A stretch of 64,000 bases of DNA, taken from contig JAFAWY010000052.1 of assembly GCA_019241525.1 (NCBI GenBank), positions 46,666 through 110,665 of the forward strand, in the 5' to 3' direction. This document shows, in pieces, positions 40,631 to 49,444 of this stretch. The notes under the pieces are model-generated. The model saw nothing but the letters and a program-made list of their open reading frames with translations, had not been told where the DNA came from and made no database searches. The stretch's first letter is position 1. Each line of letters starts with the position of its first letter. Source of the stretch: Pseudonocardiales bacterium. Its GTDB lineage: Bacteria > Actinomycetota > Actinomycetes > Mycobacteriales > Pseudonocardiaceae. Both the position numbers and the translations under genes were made by a program.

Positions 40631-41281
40631 GTGCGCCTCACGGTAATCCTGCTGCTGGCGGCGGTGGGTTTTCTTGTTGCCGCCCTCCGCGCGGGTCATG
40701 TTGAGCTGGCCTGGGCTTCGGTTGCGCTCTGTGCCGTGGTCGCAGCGCTAATTCTGCGGCGTGCGCGGCGCTCTTGGGTGCAGTCGCAGGAGCCACCCGA
40801 CGACGAGCTGGTCCTTCTGGATGACCAGTTGATGGACGCCGAAGTGGGCGAGATGCCACGTGCGCTCGCCCCGGCGGCTGCCCGCAAGGACAAGGATCCG
40901 GCCAAGGATTGCGAGACCGGCTCGGCACCCACCGCTGAGCGGGATCACCACGAGCCGATCGTGGATGGTGAGAGCTCCGCCGAAGACGATCAGCCCGGTG
41001 AAGAGGACACCGACGCCGCGGATCTGCTGATTATTTATGAGCTCGCAGACGAGGTGTTGGTAGTCGACGAATCCCCGCGCTACCACCTCGGCCGCTGCCC
41101 GTGGCCTGATCACGAGCGTGCTGAGCGGCTGCCAGTACGCGAGGCCCGCCAATTGGGCTTTACGCCCTGTGATCGGTGCCGGCCCGACACCATGCTGGCG
41201 CGCAAGCACCGTGCTGCGCGCGCGACGACCAGCACCGCAGCGACGACGAGTACCCCAGCAGAGCCCCGGAAAAGTCAATAG
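40631..41281 (+). CDS. Membrane protein with C-terminal Cys motif, conserved next to wag31
   Basis: The 216-residue protein has two hydrophobic helices at the N-terminus (about residues 4-20 and 26-42), an acidic linker, and a compact C-terminal domain. That domain reads DEVLVVDESPRYHLGRCPWPDHE then ARQLGFTPCDRCRPD. The spaced Cys and the CxxC pair suggest a small metal-binding fold (inference). I recognise the domain as conserved beside wag31 in actinobacteria but know no function. It starts 10 nt after wag31, so the two are probably co-transcribed. Confidence 0.75.
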   Translation: MRLTVILLLAAVGFLVAALRAGHVELAWASVALCAVVAALILRRARRSWVQSQEPPDDELVLLDDQLMDAEVGEMPRALAPAAARKDKDPAKDCETGSAPTAERDHHEPIVDGESSAEDDQPGEEDTDAADLLIIYELADEVLVVDESPRYHLGRCPWPDHERAERLPVREARQLGFTPCDRCRPDTMLARKHRAARATTSTAATTSTPAEPRKSQ

Positions 41282-41299
41282 CTGCCACCAGGTATCCTG

Positions 41300-41490
41300 G
41301 GATCTACAGGCACCGATCCGGCTATCACCGGGGAGCTTCCGGAAGAACAGGACACCTTCTCTACGGGCGTGTCTCTAGTAGAACCGGACGGGTCCGGCCC
41401 GTCATCGCCGGTCAATGAGGGGCTGCCCGCATGACGGGTGGCAAGCGGGGTGGTACCGCGGTCCGCAGCGTAGCTGCTGGTCGTCCCCGT
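41300..41490 (+). promoter_or_regulatory. T-box riboswitch of ileS
   Basis: A very short stem I, CCGG (41318-41321) and CCGG (41328-41331), presents CTATCA with the Ile codon ATC (41324-41326) as specifier. AGAACAGG follows the second arm. The T-box bulge core GGGGTGGTACCGCG is at 41447-41460, with TGGT (41451-41454) to pair with the uncharged tRNA 3' end. This is the actinobacterial ileS type, thought to control translation. A possible -10, TATCCT, is at 41293-41298. Confidence 0.9.
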
Positions 41491-41521
41491 GCAGGAACCT
41501 GCACAGGAAGTTCACGCCGCC

Positions 41522-44500
41522 ATGGTCTATCCCAAAGTCGCCGGAGAACCGGTCTCTGCTCAGCCGCGCTTCCCTCAGCTGGAACTGGCCGTCCTGCAGT
41601 ACTGGGAAGCCGACCAGACCTTCCCTGCGTCAGTGGCCGCTCGCCCAGCTGGCGACAGTGACTCCAACAGGAGTTCGAACGAATTCGTCTTTTACGACGG
41701 GCCCCCGTTTGCCAACGGGCTGCCACATTACGGCCACCTGCTGACCGGTTATGTCAAGGACGTGGTGCCGCGCTACCAGACGATGCGCGGTCACCGTGTC
41801 GAGCGCAGGTTTGGCTGGGACTGCCACGGCCTGCCCGCTGAGGTCGAGGCGGAACGGCAACTCGGCATCAAGCACAAGTCTGAAATTGAACGCATGGGTG
41901 TGGCCGAATTCAACGCCGCCTGCCGCGCTTCAGTCCTGCGTTACACCCAAGAGTGGCGCGAGTACGTAAGCCGCCAAGCCCGTTGGGTTGACTTCGACCA
42001 CGACTACAAGACCCTCGACCTGGACTACATGGAAAGCGTCCTGTGGGCGTTCAAGACACTGTGGGACAAGGGGCTGATCTATCAGGGTTTCCGGGTGCTG
42101 TGGTACTGCTGGCGGTGCGAGACGCCGCTGTCCAACACCGAGACGAGAATGGACGACGTCTATCGCAGCCGGCAGGATCCCGCGGTCACCGTTGGCCTGC
42201 GGTTGTCTGCCCCGGGGTCTGCGCTGGACGGTGTGCTGGCGCTGGTCTGGACCACTACGCCATGGACGCTGCCGTCGAACCTGGCTGTGGCAGTGCATCC
42301 CCTACTGAAGTACGTCACTGTCGAAGCCGGCGGTGAACGCTACCTGATCGCCGAGGACCGACTGGCCGCCTACGCCCGCGAACTCGGTGATCATCCCTTG
42401 GTCGTGGGCCGGTACGACGGGACCGAGTTGCTGGGCCTGCACTACGTACCACCTTTTGACTTCTTCGCGGGGCGACGCAATGCCCATCAGTTGCTGGCCG
42501 CCGACTATGTGACCACCGATGAAGGGACCGGGCTGGTGCACCTGGCCCCGGCCTTCGGAGAAGAGGACAAGGCGGTCACCGATGACGCGGGTATCGAGGC
42601 TGTGGTGCCGGTGGACTCGGCCGGGCGGTTCACCGCGGAGGTGCCGCCTTACGCCGGGATGCAGGTCTTCGATGCCAACCGGTCCATCATCCGGGATCTA
42701 CGTCATGGCGCGCCCTACGTCGGCGGTGTGCTGCTGCGCCAGGAGACCTACGAGCATCCGTACCCACATTGCTGGCGTTGCAACAACGCGCTGATCCAGC
42801 GCGCGGTGTCGTCGTGGTTCGTCGCCGTGACCCAATTCCGGGACCGCATGGTGGCGTTGAACAAAGAGATCACCTGGGTGCCGGACAATGTGGGTACCGG
42901 GCAGTTCGACGCATGGCTGCAAGGCGCTCGCGACTGGAACATTTCCCGAAACCGGTACTGGGGTGCGCCGGTGCCGGTCTGGGTGTCCGATGATCCCGCC
43001 TATCCCCGGGTGGACGTCTACGGTTCACTGGACGAGCTGGAACGCGACTTCGGGATCCGCCCGGTTGACTTGCACCGCCCGTTTGTCGACGAGCTGACCC
43101 GACCCAACCCGGACGACCCGTCCGGGCGTTCCACCATGCGCCGGGTGCCCGAGGTGCTGGACTGCTGGTTTGAGTCCGGTTCGATGCCGTTCGCGCAGGT
43201 GCACTACCCCTTTGAGAACACGCACTGGTTTGAGCACCACTACCCGGGCGACTTCATCGTCGAGTACAACGGCCAGACTCGCGGGTGGTTCTACACGCTG
43301 CACGTGCTGGCCACCGCATTGTTCGACCGGCCGGCATTTCGCTCCTGCCTGGCGCACGGCATCGTGCTCGGCGACGACGGGCTGAAGATGTCCAAGTCCA
43401 AGGGTAACTATCCCGAGGTCACCGAGGTGTTCGACCGGGACGGCTCGGACGCGATGCGCTGGTTTTTGATGTCCTCACCGATCTTGCGCGGCGGCAACCT
43501 GGTGGTCACCGAGCAGGGCATCCGGGAGGGGGTGCGCCAGGCGCTGCTGCCGCTGTGGAACTCGTGGTACTTCCTGACGCTGTACGCCAACGCCGCAGGT
43601 GTGGAAGGTCGGTGGCGCACTGACAGCCAGCACTTGCTGGACCGCTACGTCCTGGCCAAGCTGCACGATCTGGTCGTCGACGTCACCGGGCAGCTGGACC
43701 GATACGACATCGCCGGAGCATGCGCGAGCGTGCGCGGGTTCTGCGACGTGCTGACCAACTGGTACGTGCGCCGGTCCCGGGATCGCTTCTGGGCAGGCGA
43801 GCAAGACGCGATCGACACGTTGCACACCGTGCTGGAGTTGACTTGCCGGGTGGCTGCGCCGCTGCTGCCGCTGACCACCGAGGGGATCTGGCGGGGGTTG
43901 ACCGGGCAGCGATCTGTCCACTTGACCGACTGGCCGGATCCCACCGGCTTGCCGCATGACCATGACCTGGTGGCAGCGATGGACCGGGTGCGCCAGGTAG
44001 TGTCCACCGCACTGTCGCTACGCAAGGCCCGGGGACTGCGAGTACGTCAGCCGCTCGCGGCGCTCACCGTGGCCGCGCCCGATGCGGGCACGCTCGCCCC
44101 CTTCACCGACTTGATCCGCGACGAGGTCAACGTCAAAACTGTCGAGCTCACCGATGATGTGGCCGCATATGGCCGGTTCGAACTTACGGTCAACGCCCGT
44201 GCCTGCGGACCCAGGCTGGGAGGGGACACCCAGAAGGTGATCCGGGCGGTGAAGGAAGGCGACTGGCAGCGCGGCCCGGATGGAGTTGTGACCGCTGGCG
44301 GAATTCCACTGCTGGACGGGGAATTCACCGAGCGGCTCGTCGCTGCGGATCCCGCGGAAACTGCAGCCCTGCCCAACGGATCCGGGCTGGTGGTGCTGCA
44401 GACCCCCCTCACTCCGGAGCTGGTTGCCGAGGGCATTGCCCGTGATCTGGTCCGGATCGCTCAACAAGCTCGCAGACAGGCCGGCTTGGATATCACCGAC

Positions 44501-44683
44501 CGGGTTGTGCTCACCATCGATGCCCCGGAATCGGTGCGCACGGCGGCACGGGAACACGAGCAGTTCATCGCCGGTGAAGTTCTCGCCAGGCAGGTGGACT
44601 ACGCGCCGTTGCCTGATGGGTTTGCTGGCGAGGTTCTCGATGGTGTCCCCGTGCGGGTCGCCGTTGCCGTTGTGAGTGCCTAG
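41522..44683 (+). CDS. ileS: Isoleucyl-tRNA synthetase
   Basis: This class I synthetase charges tRNA-Ile. The 1053-residue product has the HIGH motif variant in [10 protein letters not shown], the editing (CP1) domain with [30 protein letters not shown] as the KMSKS loop, and an anticodon-binding C-terminus. Its length is typical of the long actinobacterial/eukaryotic-type IleRS group. ATG 41522 (MVYPKV) fits the family. An in-frame GTG at 41489 lies in a perfect hairpin (GTGCAGG-AA-CCTGCAC, 41489-41504) and is less likely. AGGAAG lies between the hairpin and the ATG. Regulated by the T-box upstream. Confidence 0.96.
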   Translation: MVYPKVAGEPVSAQPRFPQLELAVLQYWEADQTFPASVAARPAGDSDSNRSSNEFVFYDGPPFANGLPHYGHLLTGYVKDVVPRYQTMRGHRVERRFGWDCHGLPAEVEAERQLGIKHKSEIERMGVAEFNAACRASVLRYTQEWREYVSRQARWVDFDHDYKTLDLDYMESVLWAFKTLWDKGLIYQGFRVLWYCWRCETPLSNTETRMDDVYRSRQDPAVTVGLRLSAPGSALDGVLALVWTTTPWTLPSNLAVAVHPLLKYVTVEAGGERYLIAEDRLAAYARELGDHPLVVGRYDGTELLGLHYVPPFDFFAGRRNAHQLLAADYVTTDEGTGLVHLAPAFGEEDKAVTDDAGIEAVVPVDSAGRFTAEVPPYAGMQVFDANRSIIRDLRHGAPYVGGVLLRQETYEHPYPHCWRCNNALIQRAVSSWFVAVTQFRDRMVALNKEITWVPDNVGTGQFDAWLQGARDWNISRNRYWGAPVPVWVSDDPAYPRVDVYGSLDELERDFGIRPVDLHRPFVDELTRPNPDDPSGRSTMRRVPEVLDCWFESGSMPFAQVHYPFENTHWFEHHYPGDFIVEYNGQTRGWFYTLHVLATALFDRPAFRSCLAHGIVLGDDGLKMSKSKGNYPEVTEVFDRDGSDAMRWFLMSSPILRGGNLVVTEQGIREGVRQALLPLWNSWYFLTLYANAAGVEGRWRTDSQHLLDRYVLAKLHDLVVDVTGQLDRYDIAGACASVRGFCDVLTNWYVRRSRDRFWAGEQDAIDTLHTVLELTCRVAAPLLPLTTEGIWRGLTGQRSVHLTDWPDPTGLPHDHDLVAAMDRVRQVVSTALSLRKARGLRVRQPLAALTVAAPDAGTLAPFTDLIRDEVNVKTVELTDDVAAYGRFELTVNARACGPRLGGDTQKVIRAVKEGDWQRGPDGVVTAGGIPLLDGEFTERLVAADPAETAALPNGSGLVVLQTPLTPELVAEGIARDLVRIAQQARRQAGLDITDRVVLTIDAPESVRTAAREHEQFIAGEVLARQVDYAPLPDGFAGEVLDGVPVRVAVAVVSA

Positions 44684-44685
44684 CA

Positions 44686-45486
44686 GTGGTCCAGCGCCGG
44701 AACTCGCCGATCAGCAGCGGTCCCGCCGCCACGCGGTGGCGGGACCTGCTGCAGGCCCGAGCCATCCCCGCGGAAATCCGTGCCGCCGCTCCCGAGGATC
44801 CGAGCCGGCACGATCCTGCCCGCTTCGTGCCGCCCGTGGTGCCTGACGACACCCCCTCACGCCGTGCCGCGTTGCAGCTGCTGGCACCACGGGGGGGCAC
44901 CGTACTCGACGTCGGGTGCGGTGCGGGTGCTGCGGGACTGGCACTGGTTCCCTCGGTGTCCCACCTGACCGGGGTTGACCACGCTGAGAATATGTTGCGG
45001 GCGTTCGAACGGGCCTGTACCGAGCGAGGCCTAGCGCACCGCAGCGTGCATGGTGCGTGGCCGGACGTTGCGCAGGAAGCCGGCATGGCGGACGTGGTGG
45101 TCAGCCACCATGTTGGCTACAACACCCTGGAACTAGGGCCGTTCGTCGCGGCACTGAGCGCAGCGGCGCGCCGTGGGGTTGTCGTCGAGTTGCATGCGGT
45201 GCATCCCGGCGCCTGGTTGGACCCGCTGTGGGTGCAGTTCCACGGGTTGCACCGGCCCGCACCCGCAACCGCCGAGGATGTACTAGCGGTTGTGGCGGAA
45301 GTAGGGATCACGCCCGAGGTCCGACGTTGGACCCGGCCGGCGAGGCCCCGCCATCCCGACGCAGAGATCGATTTCTCGTTGCGCCGGCTGTGCCTACCGC
45401 AGCAGCGCAGAGGTGAGGTCGCCGCAGCGGTAGCGAGGCTCGGCCCGCGTAACCGCGATCTGGTCACGATCTCCTGGTCGATCTGA
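44686..45486 (+). CDS. SAM-dependent methyltransferase
   Basis: The 266-residue class I methyltransferase has motif I TVLDVGCGAGAAGLALVP (about residues 71-88), LTGVDHAENML for the ribose, and ADVVVSHHVGYNTLELGPF. It starts two nucleotides after the ileS stop, so it is probably co-transcribed. The substrate is unknown. Confidence 0.8.
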   Translation: MVQRRNSPISSGPAATRWRDLLQARAIPAEIRAAAPEDPSRHDPARFVPPVVPDDTPSRRAALQLLAPRGGTVLDVGCGAGAAGLALVPSVSHLTGVDHAENMLRAFERACTERGLAHRSVHGAWPDVAQEAGMADVVVSHHVGYNTLELGPFVAALSAAARRGVVVELHAVHPGAWLDPLWVQFHGLHRPAPATAEDVLAVVAEVGITPEVRRWTRPARPRHPDAEIDFSLRRLCLPQQRRGEVAAAVARLGPRNRDLVTISWSI

Positions 45487-45513
45487 ACCCGAGAAAGCCG
45501 CGGCACGATCGGC

Positions 45514-46992
45514 GTGAACGGGGTAGAGCTCGCACTCGGAGCAGGAGCTGCGGTGTTGCTCCTAGCGGTGCTTGCCGTGCGCGTCTCCACCCGGCTTGGT
45601 TTACCGTCGCTGCTGCTGTACCTGGCCATCGGACTGTTACTTGGCGAGGCTGGGCTGGGTATCCGTTACTCCGATGCGCCGCTGACCGCAGCGTTGGGTA
45701 TCGGTGCCCTGGTGCTGATCCTGGCCGAGGGCGGCCTGACCACCCGTTGGTCGGTAATCCGCCCAGCTCTGGTTCCCGGAATCGCGCTGGCCACCGTGGC
45801 GGTGGCGGTCAGTATCGGCATCACCGGCTGGGTGCTGCACCTGGTGATCGGCTTGGATTGGCGTACGGCGCTGCTGTGGGGTGCGGTGCTGTCGTCGACG
45901 GACGCCGCGGCGGTGTTCAGCGTCTTACGCGCCTTGAAGGTGCCCCCCCTGCTGGCAGGGGAGCTGGAGCTGGAATCAGGTATCAACGACGCCCCCGTAT
46001 ACATCGCGGTGGTGCTGCTCACTGCGAGTGATCCGGTGCGCTGGTGGACACCCCTGCTGGTGGGCTACGAGTTGCTTGCTGGCGCGCTGGTCGGGGTGAC
46101 GCTGGGGTTTGCCGGCGCGTGGGCGTTGCGCCGCGCGGCATTGCCCGCCACCGGCCTGTACCCGCTGGCGACCATCGCAGTCTGCGTCCTCGCCTTCGCT
46201 GCCGGGCAGGGACTGCATGCCTCCGGTTTCCTGGCGACCTATCTCGCCGGACTCGTGCTGGGTAATGCGCGCCTGCCGCATCGCGGCGACACCCTGTCGT
46301 TCGCCGAAGGCTTGGGCTGGCTTGCGCAGATCGCCTTGTTCGTACTGCTGGGCCTGTATGCCTCACCGATGCGCTTGCCCGGTGTTCTGATCGCAGCACT
46401 GATCGCTGGAGCCGTGGTGGTCCTGATCGCACGCCCGTTGTCGGTAGCGCTTGCCCTGTCGCCGCTACGAGTGCCCTGGCGGGAACAGGCATTCCTGTCG
46501 TGGTCGGGGCTGCGTGGCGCGGTACCCATCGTGCTGGCGCTGATCGCGCTGACCCGAGGATTCCCGGGCGCACAGCGGCTGGTGGATGTGGTGTTTGTGC
46601 TGGTCGTTGTCCTTACCGCGGTGCAAGGTGTCACGTTGCCACTGGTCGTGCGCGGGCTAGGACTCTCACGTCCAGAGCAGGGTCGGGAGATGGAAGTCGA
46701 TTCGGCGGCGTTGGATGAGATGGACGCGGAACTGCTCCAGATCAAGGTTCCCCAACAGTCCCGGCTGCACGGTGTGTACCTCTCGGAGCTGCGGCTTCCG
46801 GCCGGGTCGGTGGTCAGCCTGGTAGTACGTGACGGGAAAGGGTTCACCCCGCAGCCGACGACCCGGCTGGAGGCGGGTGACCAGCTGCTGGTCGTCACGA
46901 CGGCTGAGCACCGGCAGCAAGCCGAGCGGCGGATCCGCGCAGTACACCGAGCTGGTCGGCTGGCCCGGTGGCGCGGAGAGAGCGGTGTCTGA
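45514..46992 (+). CDS. Potassium/proton antiporter (CPA1/CvrA-like) with TrkA-C domain
   Basis: The 492-residue protein has about twelve helices of the Na+/H+ exchanger fold. The LSSTDAAAVFSVLRA and ELESGINDAPVYIA motifs carry the ion-binding Asp residues. A soluble TrkA-C-like domain follows (about residues 400-480, PQQSRLHGVYLSELRLPAGSVVSLVVRDG...GDQLLVVT), which usually senses nucleotides. CvrA-type members exchange K+ for H+; this ion choice is inferred from family. It starts at GTG 45514, 27 bp after the methyltransferase. Confidence 0.87.
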   Translation: MNGVELALGAGAAVLLLAVLAVRVSTRLGLPSLLLYLAIGLLLGEAGLGIRYSDAPLTAALGIGALVLILAEGGLTTRWSVIRPALVPGIALATVAVAVSIGITGWVLHLVIGLDWRTALLWGAVLSSTDAAAVFSVLRALKVPPLLAGELELESGINDAPVYIAVVLLTASDPVRWWTPLLVGYELLAGALVGVTLGFAGAWALRRAALPATGLYPLATIAVCVLAFAAGQGLHASGFLATYLAGLVLGNARLPHRGDTLSFAEGLGWLAQIALFVLLGLYASPMRLPGVLIAALIAGAVVVLIARPLSVALALSPLRVPWREQAFLSWSGLRGAVPIVLALIALTRGFPGAQRLVDVVFVLVVVLTAVQGVTLPLVVRGLGLSRPEQGREMEVDSAALDEMDAELLQIKVPQQSRLHGVYLSELRLPAGSVVSLVVRDGKGFTPQPTTRLEAGDQLLVVTTAEHRQQAERRIRAVHRAGRLARWRGESGV

Positions 46993-47025
46993 GAAAGCCG
47001 ACAGTTGATTGGTCACAATGGTGTC

Positions 47026-47679
47026 ATGAATCCATCCCAGCGGGCCAGGCGGGAGGCCTGCTCGCAGGGCCGACCCGTTGATCGGGAGGCCTGCTCGCAG
47101 GGCCGACCCGTTGATCGGGACCGACCGACCGCGGACGACCAGACCGGCGTCTCTCCGCGACCGCGCCGGACAGGTTTACTGACCGCTGCCGCTGGCGTCA
47201 TCCTCGCGCTGGATGTACTCAGCAAGATCATTGTGGTGGCGTCCTTAGAAGGTCACCCGCCGGTGAAGCTGCTGGGTGGTGCGTTGTATCTGGTCGTTTA
47301 CCGCAATCCGGGCGCAGCGTTCTCGCTGGCCACCGGGCTGACCTGGGTGCTGTCGTTGATTGCGGTGGGGGTTGCGGTGGCGATCATCAGGCTGGCTCCT
47401 CGACTGCGCAGCACAGGTTGGGCATTCGGGCTCGGTCTCGTGCTGGGGGGTGCACTGGGCAACCTGGTCGACCGGCTGCTGCGTGCCCCTGGGCCGCTAC
47501 GCGGGCACGTGGTGGACTTCGTGTCGCTGCTGGCACCGGATGGCAGCGTCTGGCCGGTGTTCAACGTGGCGGACTCGGCGATCGTGTGCGGTGGCGCGCT
47601 TTTGGTCTATCTTGCCGCCACAGGTCGGGAATTCGACGGTACCCGCAGCGCCCGACGCCCGGGGGCCGGCAATGAGTGA
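47026..47679 (+). CDS. lspA: Lipoprotein signal peptidase LspA, with repeat-bearing N-terminal extension
   Basis: This membrane aspartyl protease removes lipoprotein signal peptides. The 217-residue product has four helices and the catalytic aspartates in GNLVDRLLR and [12 protein letters not shown]. About 47 residues precede the first helix and include an 11-residue unit, [11 protein letters not shown], repeated twice in tandem (33-bp DNA repeat, 47050-47115). ATG 47026 follows CACAAT (47014-47019) by 6 nt, so a leaderless promoter is plausible. It overlaps rluD by 8 bp. Confidence 0.93.
   Translation: MNPSQRARREACSQGRPVDREACSQGRPVDRDRPTADDQTGVSPRPRRTGLLTAAAGVILALDVLSKIIVVASLEGHPPVKLLGGALYLVVYRNPGAAFSLATGLTWVLSLIAVGVAVAIIRLAPRLRSTGWAFGLGLVLGGALGNLVDRLLRAPGPLRGHVVDFVSLLAPDGSVWPVFNVADSAIVCGGALLVYLAATGREFDGTRSARRPGAGNE
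47050..47115 (+). repeat. Perfect 33-bp tandem duplication in lspA
   Basis: Two identical 33-bp units, 47050-47082 and 47083-47115, encode the duplicated 11 residues. Each contains GGCCTGCTCGCAGGGCC, a near-palindrome that shares CCTGCTCGCAGGG with the 33-bp repeat upstream of rnj (2993-3005). Confidence 0.9.
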
Positions 47680-48601
47680 AATACGGACCTTGCCGGTACC
47701 CGATGGATTGGACGGGATGCGGGTGGACGCCGGACTGGCCCGCTTGCTGGGATTGTCTCGCACCGCGGTGGCCGGCCTGACCGAGGTGAGCGCGGTGCTT
47801 GTCGACGGTCATCCGGTCGGCAAGTCCGACCGGCTGGCGGCGGGCGCCTGGTTGGAGATCACCCTGCCCGATCCGCAGCAGCCAGCAGCCGTCACAGCTG
47901 CACCGGTGCCGGGATTGCGGGTGCTCCACGATGATGCCGACGTGGTGGTCGTGGACAAACCGGTGGGAGTGGCGGCGCACCCCAGCCCAGGGTGGACTGG
48001 CCCCACCGTGCTGGGTGGGCTTGCCGCTGCAGGTATCCAGGTGGCCACCTCGGGCGCGGCGGAACGCCACGGTGTGGTGCACCGGTTGGATGTCGGCACC
48101 AGCGGCTTGATGGCGGTCGCCAAATCAGAGCGGGGCTATGCGGCGCTGAAACGGGCATTTCGGGATCGCACCGTGGCCAAGCACTACCGGGCACTGGTGC
48201 AAGGCCATCCGGACCCCAGCCGAGGCACCATCGACGCTCCGATCGACCGGCACCCTAAGCACGACTGGCGCTTCGCGGTGATGGCAGGTGGCAAGCCGTC
48301 GGTGACCCACTACCAGGTGATCGAAGCCTTCCCCGCCGCGTCGCTGTGTGATGTGACCCTGGAGACCGGTCGCACCCATCAGATTCGGGTGCACTTCGCC
48401 GCGTTGCGCCACCCCTGCTGCGGTGACCTCACCTATGGCGCGGACCCGGTGCTGGCCCAGCGACTCGGGTTGGAACGGCAGTGGTTGCACGCCGCACGGC
48501 TGGGCTTCCCGCACCCTGCTGACGACCATTGGGTGGAGTTCACCAGCCCGGATCCTGAAGACCTGCGCCATGCCCTGGACGTGCTGGCCGCCCAGGACTA
48601 G
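47672..48601 (+). CDS. rluD: 23S rRNA pseudouridine synthase, RluD type
   Basis: The 309-residue RluA-family pseudouridine synthase has an N-terminal S4-like RNA-binding domain ([21 protein letters not shown]) and the catalytic Asp in [24 protein letters not shown] and [18 protein letters not shown] follow. The lspA-rluD pairing is widespread. ATG 47672 is used; the longer open frame lies within lspA. Confidence 0.93.
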   Translation: MSEIRTLPVPDGLDGMRVDAGLARLLGLSRTAVAGLTEVSAVLVDGHPVGKSDRLAAGAWLEITLPDPQQPAAVTAAPVPGLRVLHDDADVVVVDKPVGVAAHPSPGWTGPTVLGGLAAAGIQVATSGAAERHGVVHRLDVGTSGLMAVAKSERGYAALKRAFRDRTVAKHYRALVQGHPDPSRGTIDAPIDRHPKHDWRFAVMAGGKPSVTHYQVIEAFPAASLCDVTLETGRTHQIRVHFAALRHPCCGDLTYGADPVLAQRLGLERQWLHAARLGFPHPADDHWVEFTSPDPEDLRHALDVLAAQD

Positions 48602-48604
48602 CTG

Positions 48605-49276
48605 ATGCGGTGGCGAGCCAGTGGGGTGGTGCTCGCACTGCTTGCCGCGGTGTTCGGCTGCACCGTATGGATCGCTGGCCAGCATGACGAGCCAGCGCCG
48701 GCCGGCGTGCAGCGGCTCGGGCCCGAGGCTGGCGAGCCGGTCGCGATCTACCTGCGGCGCGCCGGCGCATCGCTGCCAGCGGGGCACTCCGCGCGCTGGG
48801 CACTGGTACAGCTCGACAGCTACCTCACGCCAGAGCGTGCTGCTGAGCTGTCGCGAGGTGTCCGGATCTCGAAGGTCGTGTTGCGCGTTCCACTGCCTCG
48901 GTTGCAGACCGCATTGATCACGCGTGACCTGCCGGGACAGCGGCCGGTGGCTGAACTCGCCGGCGCGCAGCGGTCGGCGGCGATCGAGCGGCTCGCTGCG
49001 TCCCGGGCAGCCCCTGATAGCCGGCACGCTGCCGTTGCCGCAGCAGAAGCCGCACAGCTGAAACAGGGCTGCGCGTGCGTGCTGGCCCTGCTGGTCTTCG
49101 GCGACGGCGATGCGCTTCACCTGGTCGCCAAGCGCCCAGACGCCCGAGTGGTGCAAGCCGCGCTGCCAGACACATCCGTCGAGGATCTGGCAATCGCACC
49201 CTTGCTGCCCGAGCAGAGCGATATCGCTGGACCTGTGCCCGACGACGGCCCCATACCGGTTGCCTTGCGCCGCTGA
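48605..49276 (+). CDS. Membrane-anchored protein of unknown function
   Basis: The 223-residue product has one N-terminal hydrophobic segment (VVLALLAAVFGCTVWIAG), then an extracytoplasmic region with AGEPVAIYLRRAG, WALVQLDSYLTPERAAELSRG and RISKVVLRVPLPRLQTALITRDLP. The FGCT sequence after the hydrophobic stretch weakly resembles a lipobox. I do not recognise a function. It starts 3 nt after the rluD stop and is probably the last gene of the lspA-rluD operon, not part of the lanthipeptide locus. Confidence 0.7.
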   Translation: MRWRASGVVLALLAAVFGCTVWIAGQHDEPAPAGVQRLGPEAGEPVAIYLRRAGASLPAGHSARWALVQLDSYLTPERAAELSRGVRISKVVLRVPLPRLQTALITRDLPGQRPVAELAGAQRSAAIERLAASRAAPDSRHAAVAAAEAAQLKQGCACVLALLVFGDGDALHLVAKRPDARVVQAALPDTSVEDLAIAPLLPEQSDIAGPVPDDGPIPVALRR

Positions 49277-49320
49277 CCGGTGCTGCGAGCAAGAACCCGC
49301 GTCGCCATTTACGCCAGGCA

Positions 49321-49355
49321 TGTGAATCGCCGCCAACGCCTGTGATTCCTTCACA
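49321..49355. promoter_or_regulatory. Probable activator site of the lanthipeptide operon
   Basis: TGTGAATC (49321-49328) and TGTGATTC (49341-49348) are direct repeats exactly 20 bp apart. The second copy also begins an inverted repeat, TGTGA-N5-TCACA (49341-49355). They lie 90-125 bp before the synthetase start, a fitting place for the LuxR-type regulator of this cluster (inference). Confidence 0.5.
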
Positions 49356-49444
49356 TCGAAGGCCTGACGAACACCACTTGCCGCGCCGAGGAATAGGTAC
49401 GAGTATTTCATGCATAGCGGTGATCGGACGCCAAGGGGGATCCA

